Shown: positions 23,656 through 31,876, counted from the stretch's first letter. The stretch: 64,000 nt of DNA from Occallatibacter riparius (GCF_025264625.1 NZ_CP093313.1:4526001-4590000), one strand, 5' to 3'. Notes: generated from the letters alone by a model not told the origin. A program made the numbers and translations.

Positions 23656-26244
23656 TCACTGGATGGTGACAGTTGAACTAGTCGAATTGTTCGTCTGCCA
23701 AAGATCCTGTGTTCCGGCAGAAGTCTTCAGCTGATTGGTGATCTTCGTTCCGCTGCTACCGATCGCGCGCAGGTACACGTTCACATACCAGGTCTGGCCC
23801 GGTTCCAGCCGCGCTTTGCGGCACGTGAGCACGCCTGTCGTCGCACCTATGTTGGGCCCTGTGCATCCGTCGCCGTTGGGTACATACACCCCGGCATAGG
23901 ACATTCCGGCGGGGATCGCATCCGTGAAAACAACCTTGTCGCTGCTGTCAGGTCCGGCATTAAGAACGCGCGCGTGATAGATCACCACACCGTTCCTCGC
24001 AATTGAAGTGGCGCTCGTGGTGTTGGACAAACGGAGATCGGCGGCAATGGCGACCTTCAGGGCGAAAGCGTCGTCAAAACCGGCCATCTGCGTTTGCACG
24101 GCATTGGACGTGAGAGGTGTTGTCCCGCTGCCAGTTCCGGTCAGGATAGCGTTCCAGGCTTTGTCGAGTGAGATACCCGCGCCACCACCTCCGCCAATGA
24201 AGGACGAATAGTAAAGCCTACGACCATCAGCGTTAAACGCCGTGACATATCCGCTGGAAGGTGTCTTGCCGAATGCGCCCGCGCCGAGCGGAAAATCCGT
24301 TGAGCTGGTAAATCCGGTAACGAACGCCATCCCCCAGCTGTTCACGGCGATATCAGAAACTGCGTCGTCGCCGGTTCCGCCCAGGAAGGTTGAGTAGAGC
24401 TGAATATAGCCGGAGGCGTCGAGTTTCGTGACGAATCCGTCCGTTGAGCCCCCTCTGAACTGAGACTGGAATGCGCCGGGAGTTGTAGCCAGGCCCAGGC
24501 TTGCCGCGCCGCCTATGAACGCGTTGAGGCTGCTGTCCACTGCGATGCTCTTGCCCGCTACCCCGCGAAGAATCGTCGCGTCGCGCAAAGCCTGGCCGTA
24601 ATTTCCGCTCAGCTTCGCCACAAACGTTTCACAGTCTGCGCCCAGCGTGTAGCAGACCCCGCCATAAGTTCCAAACGGGAACTTGCCCGTTCCGAAGCTC
24701 GCGATGAATGGCACATCCACGGTGCTGAGGCCAAGAGCGTAAACGTCATCATAGCGATCGACCGCGATGGAACTGATCTCGGTCGCACCGTCCGGCGTTC
24801 CGACATAAGTCGCGAAAATCCGCGAGGCGGATCCGCTGGTGTTGAGATTGAATCGTGCCACGTAGCCGCTCTTGCACCCCGCGCTGTTCATCGGGCACGA
24901 GTACTGATATGCCCCCGGCGTAGTGGGCAGATACGGATTGCGTGTGCCTCCGGCCAGGAAGACGTCCCCGTTTGACGCCAGTGCGAGCGCATTGGCATAG
25001 GTATCGCTCGGTCCCTCGAACGGCGCTGTTGAATCCATCACGCCGCCGAAGTAAGTGGAGTACACCAGGGCGGAGCCACTCTGATTCAGCTTGGTCAGCG
25101 TGGCGCAGCCGTTCCCACTGTGACACACCGTTTGATAGGCATTCGTGGTCACCGGGAATCCGCCCGTTACGGCTTCACCGGCGATGTAGGCGTAGCCATT
25201 TCCGTCCACCGCCAGCATTTTGCCAGTGGGCTCATGATAAGGGCTGTAGCCAAGGTCGCCCCCCAGGTAGGTGGAGTAAAGCAGCTGGCCGGAACTCGAA
25301 AACTTGGTCACGAAGTCCAGCGGTGTGTACACGCAGGCGATTGGAGTCCACGGGCACTCTGTTTGAAGAGCGCCGCGCGTTACCGGAAAGTCGAACGCAT
25401 AAGTTTGCCCGGCTACAAAGAAGTTCCCTGCAGGATCCACGGCGGTGCTCAGCCCATGGCTGTACGGCCCACCCTCATCCGCCCAACGGTACATCGGGTC
25501 ATGCACGCCCAGCAGCGTCCCGTATGCTACCACCGGATCGATGACGAGTTCCTTCCCGGGTGTTCTCGCCGGAACGCTGAAGCTGACGCGATTGCCATCG
25601 TTGACCGTGTACATTGCCCTAAGGGCGATTCTGCGGCCGTTGCGCATCTCATAGGCCTGCGGAACGGGCTGCCGCAGCCATTCTTTGTCGCCCCTGAGAA
25701 TGCTGAGCGCGCCATCCTCCTCCACACGAAGGTGATCGGCGCCCTCGATGATCATTCCTACATCGGAGACTGCGGTCCGGCCCGACAGAATCAGGTCGTA
25801 TTCCAGTTCTCCGCGCGAGCCAGAGTGATATCGGATATCGACGCCACGCAACGCTCCCTCTTCTCGTAACTCCGAGTAATGCGGAACATTGGCGATCCCG
25901 CGCGCCGCGTCCGGGCTGAGGAAATAGTTGCTGCGTCCCGCAAGGGGGCCTTTTGGTGTGAAGTGCGGAGTACCGGTCGGACCGGTCCACCGGAATGTGA
26001 ATGAGCGCGGCTTCGGCGTCGGTGCATCCTTGGCCGAGATCGGGAAGATATATGTGAGCGATTGCGAAGTGATGAGAACCTGGTGAGACGGACGCTGCAC
26101 CAGGTAGCTGACCTGCGCCGGGGTCTGGCCCATATTCGGTTCAAAGGCTAAAGGAAAGCTATTGATATCGGGTATGTTCTGCGACGCCCCACTGCACGAG
26201 AGTGCCACAAAAGCAGTGAGACATAGGAGTCGGGGGTTGGGCAT
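23656..26244 (-). CDS. Secreted SBBP beta-propeller-repeat protein with DUF11-like C-terminus
   Basis: The protein has 862 residues with a short signal peptide (LLCLTAFVALSCSGASQ). Residues about 25-240 match the N-terminal domain found before SBBP repeats: FEPNMGQTPAQVSYLVQRP, GVDIRYHSGSRGELEYDLIL, PGKELVIDP. Then come about eight propeller-type repeats of the form GNFFVAGQTYAFDFPVT, ALVYSTYFGG. Residues about 765-862 form a DUF11-like beta-sandwich (GVVIYHARVLNAGPDSSDKV, FTDAIPAGMSYAG). Such proteins are exposed or secreted, and binding or adhesion is inferred. The ATG at 26244 has AGGAGG 8 bases upstream, a strong site. Confidence 0.88.
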   Translation of the reverse strand: MPNPRLLCLTAFVALSCSGASQNIPDINSFPLAFEPNMGQTPAQVSYLVQRPSHQVLITSQSLTYIFPISAKDAPTPKPRSFTFRWTGPTGTPHFTPKGPLAGRSNYFLSPDAARGIANVPHYSELREEGALRGVDIRYHSGSRGELEYDLILSGRTAVSDVGMIIEGADHLRVEEDGALSILRGDKEWLRQPVPQAYEMRNGRRIALRAMYTVNDGNRVSFSVPARTPGKELVIDPVVAYGTLLGVHDPMYRWADEGGPYSHGLSTAVDPAGNFFVAGQTYAFDFPVTRGALQTECPWTPIACVYTPLDFVTKFSSSGQLLYSTYLGGDLGYSPYHEPTGKMLAVDGNGYAYIAGEAVTGGFPVTTNAYQTVCHSGNGCATLTKLNQSGSALVYSTYFGGVMDSTAPFEGPSDTYANALALASNGDVFLAGGTRNPYLPTTPGAYQYSCPMNSAGCKSGYVARFNLNTSGSASRIFATYVGTPDGATEISSIAVDRYDDVYALGLSTVDVPFIASFGTGKFPFGTYGGVCYTLGADCETFVAKLSGNYGQALRDATILRGVAGKSIAVDSSLNAFIGGAASLGLATTPGAFQSQFRGGSTDGFVTKLDASGYIQLYSTFLGGTGDDAVSDIAVNSWGMAFVTGFTSSTDFPLGAGAFGKTPSSGYVTAFNADGRRLYYSSFIGGGGGAGISLDKAWNAILTGTGSGTTPLTSNAVQTQMAGFDDAFALKVAIAADLRLSNTTSATSIARNGVVIYHARVLNAGPDSSDKVVFTDAIPAGMSYAGVYVPNGDGCTGPNIGATTGVLTCRKARLEPGQTWYVNVYLRAIGSSGTKITNQLKTSAGTQDLWQTNNSTSSTVTIQ

Positions 26245-26359
26245 GGTAGGGCCCTCCTGTGCGCAGAATCATGCGGCGGCATATCCCCGTGGGATGTGCT
26301 GCCGGTCACAGAGTGGCCGTAAATTCGATCCGATAAAACTGAGCGGTGGAGGCAAAAGT

Positions 26360-26382
26360 GCGGGGCCGGCGAACGGCCCCGC
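26360..26382 (-). terminator. Intrinsic terminator-like hairpin after the 26.5-27.6 kb gene pair
   Basis: GCGGGGCCG and CGGCCCCGC form a perfect 9-bp stem with a 5-base loop. On the minus strand it is followed by ACTTTTG, a short T-run, and lies about 120 bases after the stop at 26503. Confidence 0.6.
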
Positions 26383-26502
26383 CCCCTTGTTCTACTGTGA
26401 GGACGTGATCCCTCTGATTTCAAAACCCTTCATGCACTTGAGGTACCGAAGGGTTTCAACCGCGCCGAGACGCGGCTTCGTGGGCCCGGTTCGCGTGCTT
26501 GT

Positions 26503-26988
26503 TTACAAAACCAGCAAACGGTCAAAAAACGCCCGATAGCGTTTGAGTGCCTGCCGGAGATCCTCGGTATTGACGTTCTCACCGCGATCCCATTGTTTCT
26601 CCAACTGCTCGCGCTCCGATGCGAATTGCTCCGCGATGCGTTTCACCACGTTCGCCACCAGGCTGTCTGCCTGTTCCACCGCTGTGCGAGGCTCATCCAC
26701 AAACGAGGTCTGTACCTGGTCCCAGCGCGTGCGGAAACCCTGCAGTTCATTCTGAGCAAACAGCGGGTTGTGCTGTACCGCTGGGTTCGCTGCGGCGGCC
26801 ATTTGGCCAGCACCCGCATTCGGGTCCGCGACGGTCCTCTCGCGAGGGGCCGACTCCGAGCGCGGAGGCTTGGCGATATCGGCGGTTGTTAATCTCTCGT
26901 CGTTCCTCACGCCTTCATTCCTGATGCCTTCGTTTTCTCTTTCTTCATGCCTGATCTCTTCTTTACGAAGCGCGTTTAATGGATTCAT
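26503..26988 (-). CDS. Hypothetical protein, second of a paralogous overlapping pair
   Basis: This 161-residue protein has no signal peptide. The ATG at 26988 has AGGAG 6 bases upstream and lies inside the upstream gene, overlapping it by 26 bases, so translation is probably coupled. The first 50 residues are highly charged (KEEIRHEERENEGIRNEG), then Pro/Ala linkers. Residues about 85-160 form a helical domain: RTRWDQVQTSFVDEPRTAVE, ADSLVANVVKRIAEQFASER, and NTEDLRQALKRYRAFFDRLL at the end. The same domain ends the upstream protein. Function is unknown. Confidence 0.75.
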   Translation of the reverse strand: MNPLNALRKEEIRHEERENEGIRNEGVRNDERLTTADIAKPPRSESAPRERTVADPNAGAGQMAAAANPAVQHNPLFAQNELQGFRTRWDQVQTSFVDEPRTAVEQADSLVANVVKRIAEQFASEREQLEKQWDRGENVNTEDLRQALKRYRAFFDRLLVL

Positions 26989-27553
26989 GAACAACTCCTC
27001 TTGGTGTGTCTGCTGGGGATTTCGGGATGTCGAGCAGTTCGTCGAACAGTGAACGGTAGTACACCATTGCCTGGCGCAGCTCTTCGGTTCCGGCTTCGCC
27101 GCGCGCATGGCTCTGTGCAATGACGCGGGCAGAGCGGTAGTTTTGCACAACGCCCGGATAGTTAACGGAGAGGTCGGCCGCTCGCTGGTCGAAATCGGCC
27201 ATCGGGTAGCCCCGCGCTTCCATTACGCGGTTTACAAGCCTGTCAGCGTCGGTGACGGCCATGGATGGATCGTCTACGAAGCGGCGCTGCACGGCGGCCC
27301 AGTCTTCGGCGTAGCGTTCCCGCACCTCCGGTGCCAACTGCTTGATCGAGAAGCGATGCACCCGCTCCTCGCGCTTGATCAGCTCCAGCTCGGCCTTCGA
27401 CGCATCGCCCCGGCTTTGCACCGCGCGATCGTACTCCGGACCGAAGTGTTCCCTGAGGCGCTGGCTTCTGCGTTTGCGAACCATCACCACGATGGCGGCG
27501 ATCACGATGATCGCGACCACGACCACAACAGCTACGAGGGTTTTCTGGTCCAT
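26963..27553 (-). CDS. Membrane-anchored hypothetical protein, first of a paralogous pair
   Basis: This 196-residue protein starts with one membrane helix (TLVAVVVVVAIIVIAAIVVMV, about 5-25) and a basic stop-transfer, so most of it faces the cytoplasm. After FGPEYDRAVQSRGD and a charged helix, residues about 80-190 hold the domain shared with the downstream gene: WAAVQRRFVDDPSMAVTDAD, RLVNRVMEARGYPM and TEELRQAMVYYRSLFDELLD. The ATG at 27553 has AGGAGG 7 bases upstream. Together the pair gives one membrane-bound and one soluble version of the same domain. Function is unknown. Confidence 0.8.
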   Translation of the reverse strand: MDQKTLVAVVVVVAIIVIAAIVVMVRKRRSQRLREHFGPEYDRAVQSRGDASKAELELIKREERVHRFSIKQLAPEVRERYAEDWAAVQRRFVDDPSMAVTDADRLVNRVMEARGYPMADFDQRAADLSVNYPGVVQNYRSARVIAQSHARGEAGTEELRQAMVYYRSLFDELLDIPKSPADTPRGVVHESIKRAS

Positions 27554-27718
27554 CTATCAGCCTCCTCGATTTGGGATGCCGAGGCAGGGATGGGGAGATG
27601 CCGCCAGAGTTGGACTGGTGCAACTCGCGCCAGAGTAGACGCTGAGGCAACCATCACGTTTTCCACATTCCCGCGCCGCTTTGCCTCCGCCGCATTTGAG
27701 ATAGCCTTGAGAAAGATC

Positions 27719-28474
27719 ATGAGCACCTGCCCCATCTGCGACGGCGTCGGCCTGGTTCGCGTCATGTCGCGCGACGGCCGTTGGGTTTCCCGCGCCTGCG
27801 AATGCCAGGAGATCCAGCGCGAAGAGCGCCGCGTGATTGCCGCCAAGATTCCCGAGCGCTACCGCGATTACGATCTCGACGGCTACGACTTCTTCCCGGG
27901 CATCGATGCCTCGCTGCGCCGTGCGCACCAGACCGCCCGCCACTTCGTCGACGCATATCCGGTTGACACGGCCGGGAAAGGCCTGCTCTTCACCGGATCC
28001 ATCGGGGTAGGGAAGACGCATCTTGCCGTCGGTGTGTTGCGCCGGCTCATCCGCGACCGCGGGGTCAAGGGCTTGTTCTGCGATTACCGCGAGCTACTCA
28101 AGAACATCCAGAACAGCTACAACCCGCAGGTCAGCGTCACCGAACTCGAACTCCTGCAGCCGGTCTTCAAGGCGGAAGTACTGGTGCTCGACGATCTGGG
28201 CGCACAGAAGCCGAATGAGTGGGTGTGGGATACGGTCTCGCTCATCCTCAACACGCGGTATAACGACAAGCAGACCACCATCATCACGACGAACTACCCC
28301 GACATGGCTCCCGGCGGGGGCGCGCAGACCGATGTAGAGCGCGCGGCCCGCGAGCAGACCCTGGGCGATCGCATCGGCGAGCGCATGCGCTCGCGCATCG
28401 CGGAGATGTGCATCGCCGTCGAGATGAAAGGCAAGGACTTCCGGCAGACCGTGAAGCGCGCCAGTTTCGCTTAG
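27719..28474 (+). CDS. DnaC/IstB-like AAA+ ATPase with zinc-binding N-terminus
   Basis: This 251-residue ATPase is of the helicase-loader type. Two Cys pairs at the start (CPIC, CEC) look like a small zinc site. The AAA+ core (about 90-250) has Walker A FTGSIGVGKTHLAVG, Walker B VLVLDDLGAQ and a sensor in TIITTNYPD. DnaC-like proteins load replicative helicase; IstB relatives help transposition, but no IS21 transposase is next to this gene. A long in-frame extension to 27107 is antisense to the neighbouring gene and is rejected; the ATG at 27719 has only a weak ribosome site. The gene is divergent from the paralogous pair. Confidence 0.87.
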   Translation: MSTCPICDGVGLVRVMSRDGRWVSRACECQEIQREERRVIAAKIPERYRDYDLDGYDFFPGIDASLRRAHQTARHFVDAYPVDTAGKGLLFTGSIGVGKTHLAVGVLRRLIRDRGVKGLFCDYRELLKNIQNSYNPQVSVTELELLQPVFKAEVLVLDDLGAQKPNEWVWDTVSLILNTRYNDKQTTIITTNYPDMAPGGGAQTDVERAAREQTLGDRIGERMRSRIAEMCIAVEMKGKDFRQTVKRASFA

Positions 28475-28510
28475 GGCCGAGTTAAGCTGCTATCGGCGCA
28501 GTTTAAAGAG

Positions 28511-29026
28511 TTATTCGATCGTAGCCATCGGCAGAAAGAGCCGCCGGTGCGAGTCCGGGAAGCGTAGGAAGCCAAAGCTTGAGTAGAACTGGTGAGCGTT
28601 GTCATCCTTGGCATCCACCACCACCGCAGCAGAGGCGACATCCTGGCTGATTTGGAGCGCTCGGTGGAGTGCGTCTACGAGAAGCAACTCCCCCACGCCC
28701 TGTCCTCTATAGGCCAAATCACGCGCGAGCCGGCCCAGGAGTGTTGCCCCGATATACGGATAACGTGGCAGGTTCAATTGCTTGACGAGTTTTTCGGGTA
28801 GATCGGCCGCGTCGATGTTGTCTGCTGAAAGCGTATAGAAGCCAGCGATCCGCGCGCCATCTTCGGACAAGAGGACATAAACGGCCGCAGCTCGCCTGGC
28901 GATGTCCTGCGTAGCTTGCTGTTTCAGGTAGCGATCGAGTACTTCACTGCCGCACGAAAACGTCGCCCGAAGGCTTTTGTGATGGTCTCCGAAGGGCTCG
29001 ACACTCTTGAACCGTTGCGTAGAGAT
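28511..29026 (-). CDS. tacT: GNAT acetyltransferase toxin, TacT type, with apparent ATC start
   Basis: This is a toxin of the type that acetylates aminoacyl-tRNA and blocks translation, paired with a DUF1778 antitoxin. The frame opens immediately after the antitoxin stop (29030-29032) and runs 171 codons to TAA. Family blocks are PFGDHHKSLRATFSCGSEVL, LDRYLKQQATQDIARRAAAV, GFYTLSADNI, acetyl-CoA loop YRGQGVGELLL and the catalytic-Tyr region HQFYSSFGFLRFPD. Between the stop and the first conserved residues there is no ATG, GTG or TTG. The codon at 29026-29024 is ATC, followed by TCT ACG CAA CGG, and GGGAGG lies 6 bases before it, exactly where ATG would be expected. Either ATC is used at low efficiency or the start has mutated. 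The first ordinary start (TTG near 28870) would remove about 50 conserved residues. Confidence 0.75.
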   Translation of the reverse strand: MSTQRFKSVEPFGDHHKSLRATFSCGSEVLDRYLKQQATQDIARRAAAVYVLLSEDGARIAGFYTLSADNIDAADLPEKLVKQLNLPRYPYIGATLLGRLARDLAYRGQGVGELLLVDALHRALQISQDVASAAVVVDAKDDNAHQFYSSFGFLRFPDSHRRLFLPMATIE

Positions 29027-29029
29027 ACG

Positions 29030-29338
29030 CTACCTCCCAAACACCTGCGCATGCCTTGCGACAGCTTTCCGCAGTCGTTCGTTGGGTGCCGGTGGGTTGA
29101 GCAGAGCTTCTACAAATGCGAGCCTGTCACGCTTCGTCAAATCGGCCAGCTCACTTTCGCGCAGAATACGATGAGCAGCCTCCAGGGCGCTGCTGATCAC
29201 GAAGTCCGACATCTTTCTCCCCTGGACTGCCGCCGCTCGCTCCAGCACGTCCTTGGTCTCCTGCGGAACCCGGGCCTCAAGCCGCGCATTGCGGCGCGCG
29301 GCATGGATCGATTGTCTCTTCGGGGAAATGGCGGGCAT
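29030..29338 (-). CDS. tacA: DUF1778 (TacA-type) ribbon-helix-helix antitoxin
   Basis: This 102-residue antitoxin binds the operator as a ribbon-helix-helix dimer and neutralises the GNAT toxin with its C-terminal helix. The RHH domain is RLEARVPQETKDVLERAAAV, GRKMSDFVISSALEAAHRIL. The tail RLAFVEALLNPPAPNERLRK fits the toxin-wrapping segment. The ATG at 29338 has AAGGAG 5 bases upstream. The stop is directly followed by the toxin frame. Upstream lie a consensus promoter and a perfect inverted repeat, consistent with autoregulation. Confidence 0.88.
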   Translation of the reverse strand: MPAISPKRQSIHAARRNARLEARVPQETKDVLERAAAVQGRKMSDFVISSALEAAHRILRESELADLTKRDRLAFVEALLNPPAPNERLRKAVARHAQVFGR

Positions 29339-29360
29339 GGCGACTCCTTCGTCTTCACAT

Positions 29361-29389
29361 AATGTACGGCGATTGTCCGTACATGTCAA
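29361..29389 (-). promoter_or_regulatory. Promoter and operator of the toxin-antitoxin operon
   Basis: On the minus strand, TTGACA (29389-29384) and TACATT (29366-29361) are separated by exactly 17 bases, a near-consensus sigma-70 promoter. A perfect inverted repeat, ATGTACGG and CCGTACAT with a 7-base spacer (29362-29384), fills the region between the hexamers, the expected place for repressor binding. The start codon follows 22 bases after the -10. Confidence 0.8.
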
Positions 29390-29463
29390 CAGCCGGATGC
29401 TACACTGCGGGTATTCCAGATCACCCTCCATCATGATCTAATGCGAGCAAATCCCGCTCGCCT

Positions 29464-30195
29464 ATGAACGTCCCCTTCCACGCATTCGGTCCGGCCCATC
29501 TCGCCGTCATCGGCGCGGTTCCCGCACTCGCGGCGGCGCTGGTTTGGGTGCAAAGACGCATTTCCGCCAGCAACCGCGTCATTCGCTACACCCTGGCCGC
29601 GCTGCTGCTGCTGAACTTCCTCGCCTACTACACAAGCTTCGCGCTCGCCGGTGAACCGCTGTTTCCCGGGCACATTCCGCTGGAGCTGTGCGATGTATCG
29701 GTGCCGCTGACGATCGCAGTACTGCTCACGCGGAACCCGGCTCTCTTCGATGTGGCGTACTATTGGGGGCTGGCCGGGGCAGGGAACGCGCTCTTCACGC
29801 CAAACTACACGCACGCTACGTGGTTCATCTGGGTGCAGTACTTCATCTCACACGGGCTGATCGTGGTTGCGACTCTGTATCTGGTCTGGACCCATCAGGC
29901 TAGGCCGCGGCTGGGATCGGTCCTGCGTGCTATGGTCGCGACGAACCTCTACGCTTTGATCCCGGGTATCTGCGACTACCTCTACGGAACCAACTATATG
30001 TACTTGCGTGGCAAGCCGCCTGCGCCCACGCTGCTCAACGTGCTCGGCCCCTGGCCGTGGTACATCCTGATATGTGAAGTGCTGGCATTCGGGCTCTTCT
30101 ATCTCTTGTATCTGCCGTTCCGGCAGGTAGGGGAAGCCGCTACGGAACGACAGGAAGACGGAAAAGGAGCCCAAACAAGTCTCAGCCGTAGCTGA
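29464..30195 (+). CDS. YwaF/TIGR02206-family membrane protein
   Basis: This 243-residue inner-membrane protein has about seven hydrophobic segments. Family markers are FHAFGPAHLAVIGAV, HIPLELCDVSVPLTI (lining residues of the second core helix), ALFDVAYYWGLAGAGNALFTP, FISHGLIVVATLYLVW and YLRGKPPAPTLLNVLGPWPW. The topology resembles TMEM164, but the biochemical role in bacteria is unknown. The gene is divergent from the toxin-antitoxin operon; the ATG at 29464 has no clear ribosome site. The C-terminus is charged and ends in a Gln/Glu-rich tail. Confidence 0.87.
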   Translation: MNVPFHAFGPAHLAVIGAVPALAAALVWVQRRISASNRVIRYTLAALLLLNFLAYYTSFALAGEPLFPGHIPLELCDVSVPLTIAVLLTRNPALFDVAYYWGLAGAGNALFTPNYTHATWFIWVQYFISHGLIVVATLYLVWTHQARPRLGSVLRAMVATNLYALIPGICDYLYGTNYMYLRGKPPAPTLLNVLGPWPWYILICEVLAFGLFYLLYLPFRQVGEAATERQEDGKGAQTSLSRS

Positions 30196-30214
30196 CGCGG
30201 CTCCAGCTATAGGG

Positions 30215-30367
30215 TCAGAAGGCCCAGAGGCTCCCGAGTACCAGCAGAATGGCGCCCACCGTTACGCATTTATAGACGGCTTCTTCCGCAGCGATGCGTC
30301 GGCCGCGCAAATTGTCCGGCGTGCATTCGGTGGGGACCGGGGATGGGGTGCGGGGAACGGACTGCAT
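30215..30367 (-). CDS. Putative small membrane protein (50 residues)
   Basis: A 50-codon frame begins at the ATG at 30367 with AAGG 9 bases upstream and ends at TGA at 30215. The first 30 residues are Pro/Arg-rich and polar; the last 16 (VTVGAILLVLGSLWAF) form one hydrophobic helix. It may be a tail-anchored microprotein. It sits in a 440-base gap convergent with the YwaF-family gene. No homologue is recognised; support is start, ribosome site and membrane pattern only. Confidence 0.45.
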   Translation of the reverse strand: MQSVPRTPSPVPTECTPDNLRGRRIAAEEAVYKCVTVGAILLVLGSLWAF

Positions 30368-30635
30368 TGTGCGCTGCCTTTCTATCGCCCTGCGACGAAA
30401 AGTTATACTGCGGCCTCAAAAAACACTTCAACCGATACGGCGTCGGAACAACTTGAAATTCCGTTCTTAATGGCTTAGACGCTGCACATTTCTCAGAGAT
30501 GCCACAAATTCACGGAACTTTTCCTCGACGTCATCGGCACTTCTCTTCTCACCGACCAGACGACCTGAGTTCTCATTCCGCTCCCCATGAGTCGATGTCA
30601 ACGTGCTCCGAAGGGAACGGGTGTAGAATCCTGCC
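30368..30635. other. Intergenic region before the DUF2393-like gene
   Basis: About 270 bases, partly AT-richer, separate the small membrane ORF and the DUF2393-like gene. Open frames on the minus strand here (30467-30742) are antisense to the DUF2393-like gene. No promoter or RNA was recognised. Confidence 0.3.
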
Positions 30636-31154
30636 GTGAACACTGGTCCTGAGCTCATTCGCCCTGCTGAAGCCCGCGAGCGCAACTGGATGCCGATCAT
30701 CATTGCGGCGGGTGTCGTTGTTCTTGTGGTGGGCATCGTCATCTTTGTGACGAGCCGAAACCATAATTCTCAAGTTGCCCCGGTCACAGCCGCGGCCGAT
30801 CCTTATGCTGCCAGTCTGCCCGTCACCAACGTGCAGATGAGCGAATCGGCGAACCTCGCCGGAGGCAAGGTCACCTACCTCGACGGCCACATTGCTAATA
30901 AGGGGAGCAAGACCGTCAGCGGCATTATGGCGCAGGTGCTGTTTAGAAACTATGCCCATGAAGTTGCACAAAACGAGTCGCAACCCATGATGTTGATTCG
31001 CACCCGCGAGCCCTATATCGATACACAACCCGTATCTGCGGCGCCACTCAAACCCGGCGACGAACGCGATTTCCGGCTAAGCTTCGATACCGTTACACCT
31101 AATTGGGATGGCGCCTACCCCGAAATTCGCATTCTGCGCGTCCAGACTCAATGA
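30636..31154 (+). CDS. DUF2393-like membrane-anchored protein
   Basis: The protein has 172 residues with one membrane helix (PIIIAAGVVVLVVGIVIFVT, about 20-39) and an extracytoplasmic domain of about 120 residues: LPVTNVQMSESANLAGGKVT, YLDGHIANKGSKTVSG and LKPGDERDFRLSFDTV, the pattern of a small Ig-like fold seen in DUF2393 proteins. The role is unknown. The start is a GTG at 30636; no good ribosome site is seen. It appears monocistronic. Confidence 0.75.
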   Translation: MNTGPELIRPAEARERNWMPIIIAAGVVVLVVGIVIFVTSRNHNSQVAPVTAAADPYAASLPVTNVQMSESANLAGGKVTYLDGHIANKGSKTVSGIMAQVLFRNYAHEVAQNESQPMMLIRTREPYIDTQPVSAAPLKPGDERDFRLSFDTVTPNWDGAYPEIRILRVQTQ

Positions 31155-31320
31155 GTCAGACTAACCACTCCCCTGGCTAATCCCGGAGCTGCAGGATGAT
31201 AGCGTCTGCCGTGGTGCGGCGCCATGGTCATGGTGCGCGGCCTCGAACACGACAATCCACTGGCAGATGTGACAGAGAACCTGGCGCAGTCCGACGCGTT
31301 AACGCTCTTCCCGTAGTTGT

Positions 31321-31668
31321 TTATTTTGCCAACGAGCTGCGGATTCCCTCGGCGTATCCCTTCACCGTGAAGCCATCTGGGAGACCGTCGATCAGACCGA
31401 GGTCGTTGATGGAGTTGTTTTTCCGAAGTGGAATGATCGCTTGATACTCCGCAGAGTTATACCAAGCTGTGGCGGCGTTGCGGTCCGGAAATTCCATCAG
31501 CACCACCGCTCCCGGCCATGCACCCTCCAATACGTCCAGCGGCCCCATAGCTAGAAACCTGCCGTGAAATGGCTCGACCGTGGCTTCGACCTTCGCAAGG
31601 TAATCAACGGCCTGGGCATTTGGAATGTCGCCTGGAATGCGAAGGTGATTCACCAAGTAAGTTTTCAT
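31321..31668 (-). CDS. DUF1330 family protein
   Basis: This 115-residue soluble protein has the ferredoxin-like fold of DUF1330 (ABM-related). It starts KTYLVNHLRI, and has VEPFHGRFLAMGPLDVLEG, VVLMEFPDRNAATAWYNSAE and YQAIIPLRKN, which are typical. Function is unknown; similar folds bind small aromatic substrates or haem. The ATG at 31668 has AAAGGA upstream. It lies alone on the minus strand. Confidence 0.88.
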   Translation of the reverse strand: MKTYLVNHLRIPGDIPNAQAVDYLAKVEATVEPFHGRFLAMGPLDVLEGAWPGAVVLMEFPDRNAATAWYNSAEYQAIIPLRKNNSINDLGLIDGLPDGFTVKGYAEGIRSSLAK

Positions 31669-31776
31669 CGTCTGCTTCCTTTCAAGTAATCATCGGAGCA
31701 AATACTATCGACACTCCGTCTGAGTTGCCCCCACGGAAGACCCAATCTTAACCGGTCCGGACTGGCGTCCGACGAC

Positions 31777-31814
31777 GTAAGACAGCGTAAGACAAGGCTG
31801 GGTGGCTGTCTTAC
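31777..31814. repeat. GTAAGAC heptamers, direct and inverted
   Basis: GTAAGAC occurs at 31777 and again 10 bases later at 31787; an inverted copy, GTCTTAC, ends at 31814. The second and third form an inverted repeat. The same heptamer, with 10-11-base spacing, recurs at three other gaps up to 36.6 kb. It could be a binding site for a direct-repeat regulator. Confidence 0.55.
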
Positions 31815-31876
31815 AGCGGCATCGCGGCGCGTAACGGCGCTCCGACACCCATTTCGCCCAACCTCAAAATTCATAG

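Noticed and set aside
23384..23659. 91-codon minus-strand frame after the SBBP gene
   Set aside because: It spans a terminator-like hairpin and has no ribosome site or family resemblance.
27107..27718. In-frame N-terminal extension of the DnaC-like ATPase
   Set aside because: It is antisense to the membrane-anchored paralogue gene, and the natural zinc-site start is at 27719.
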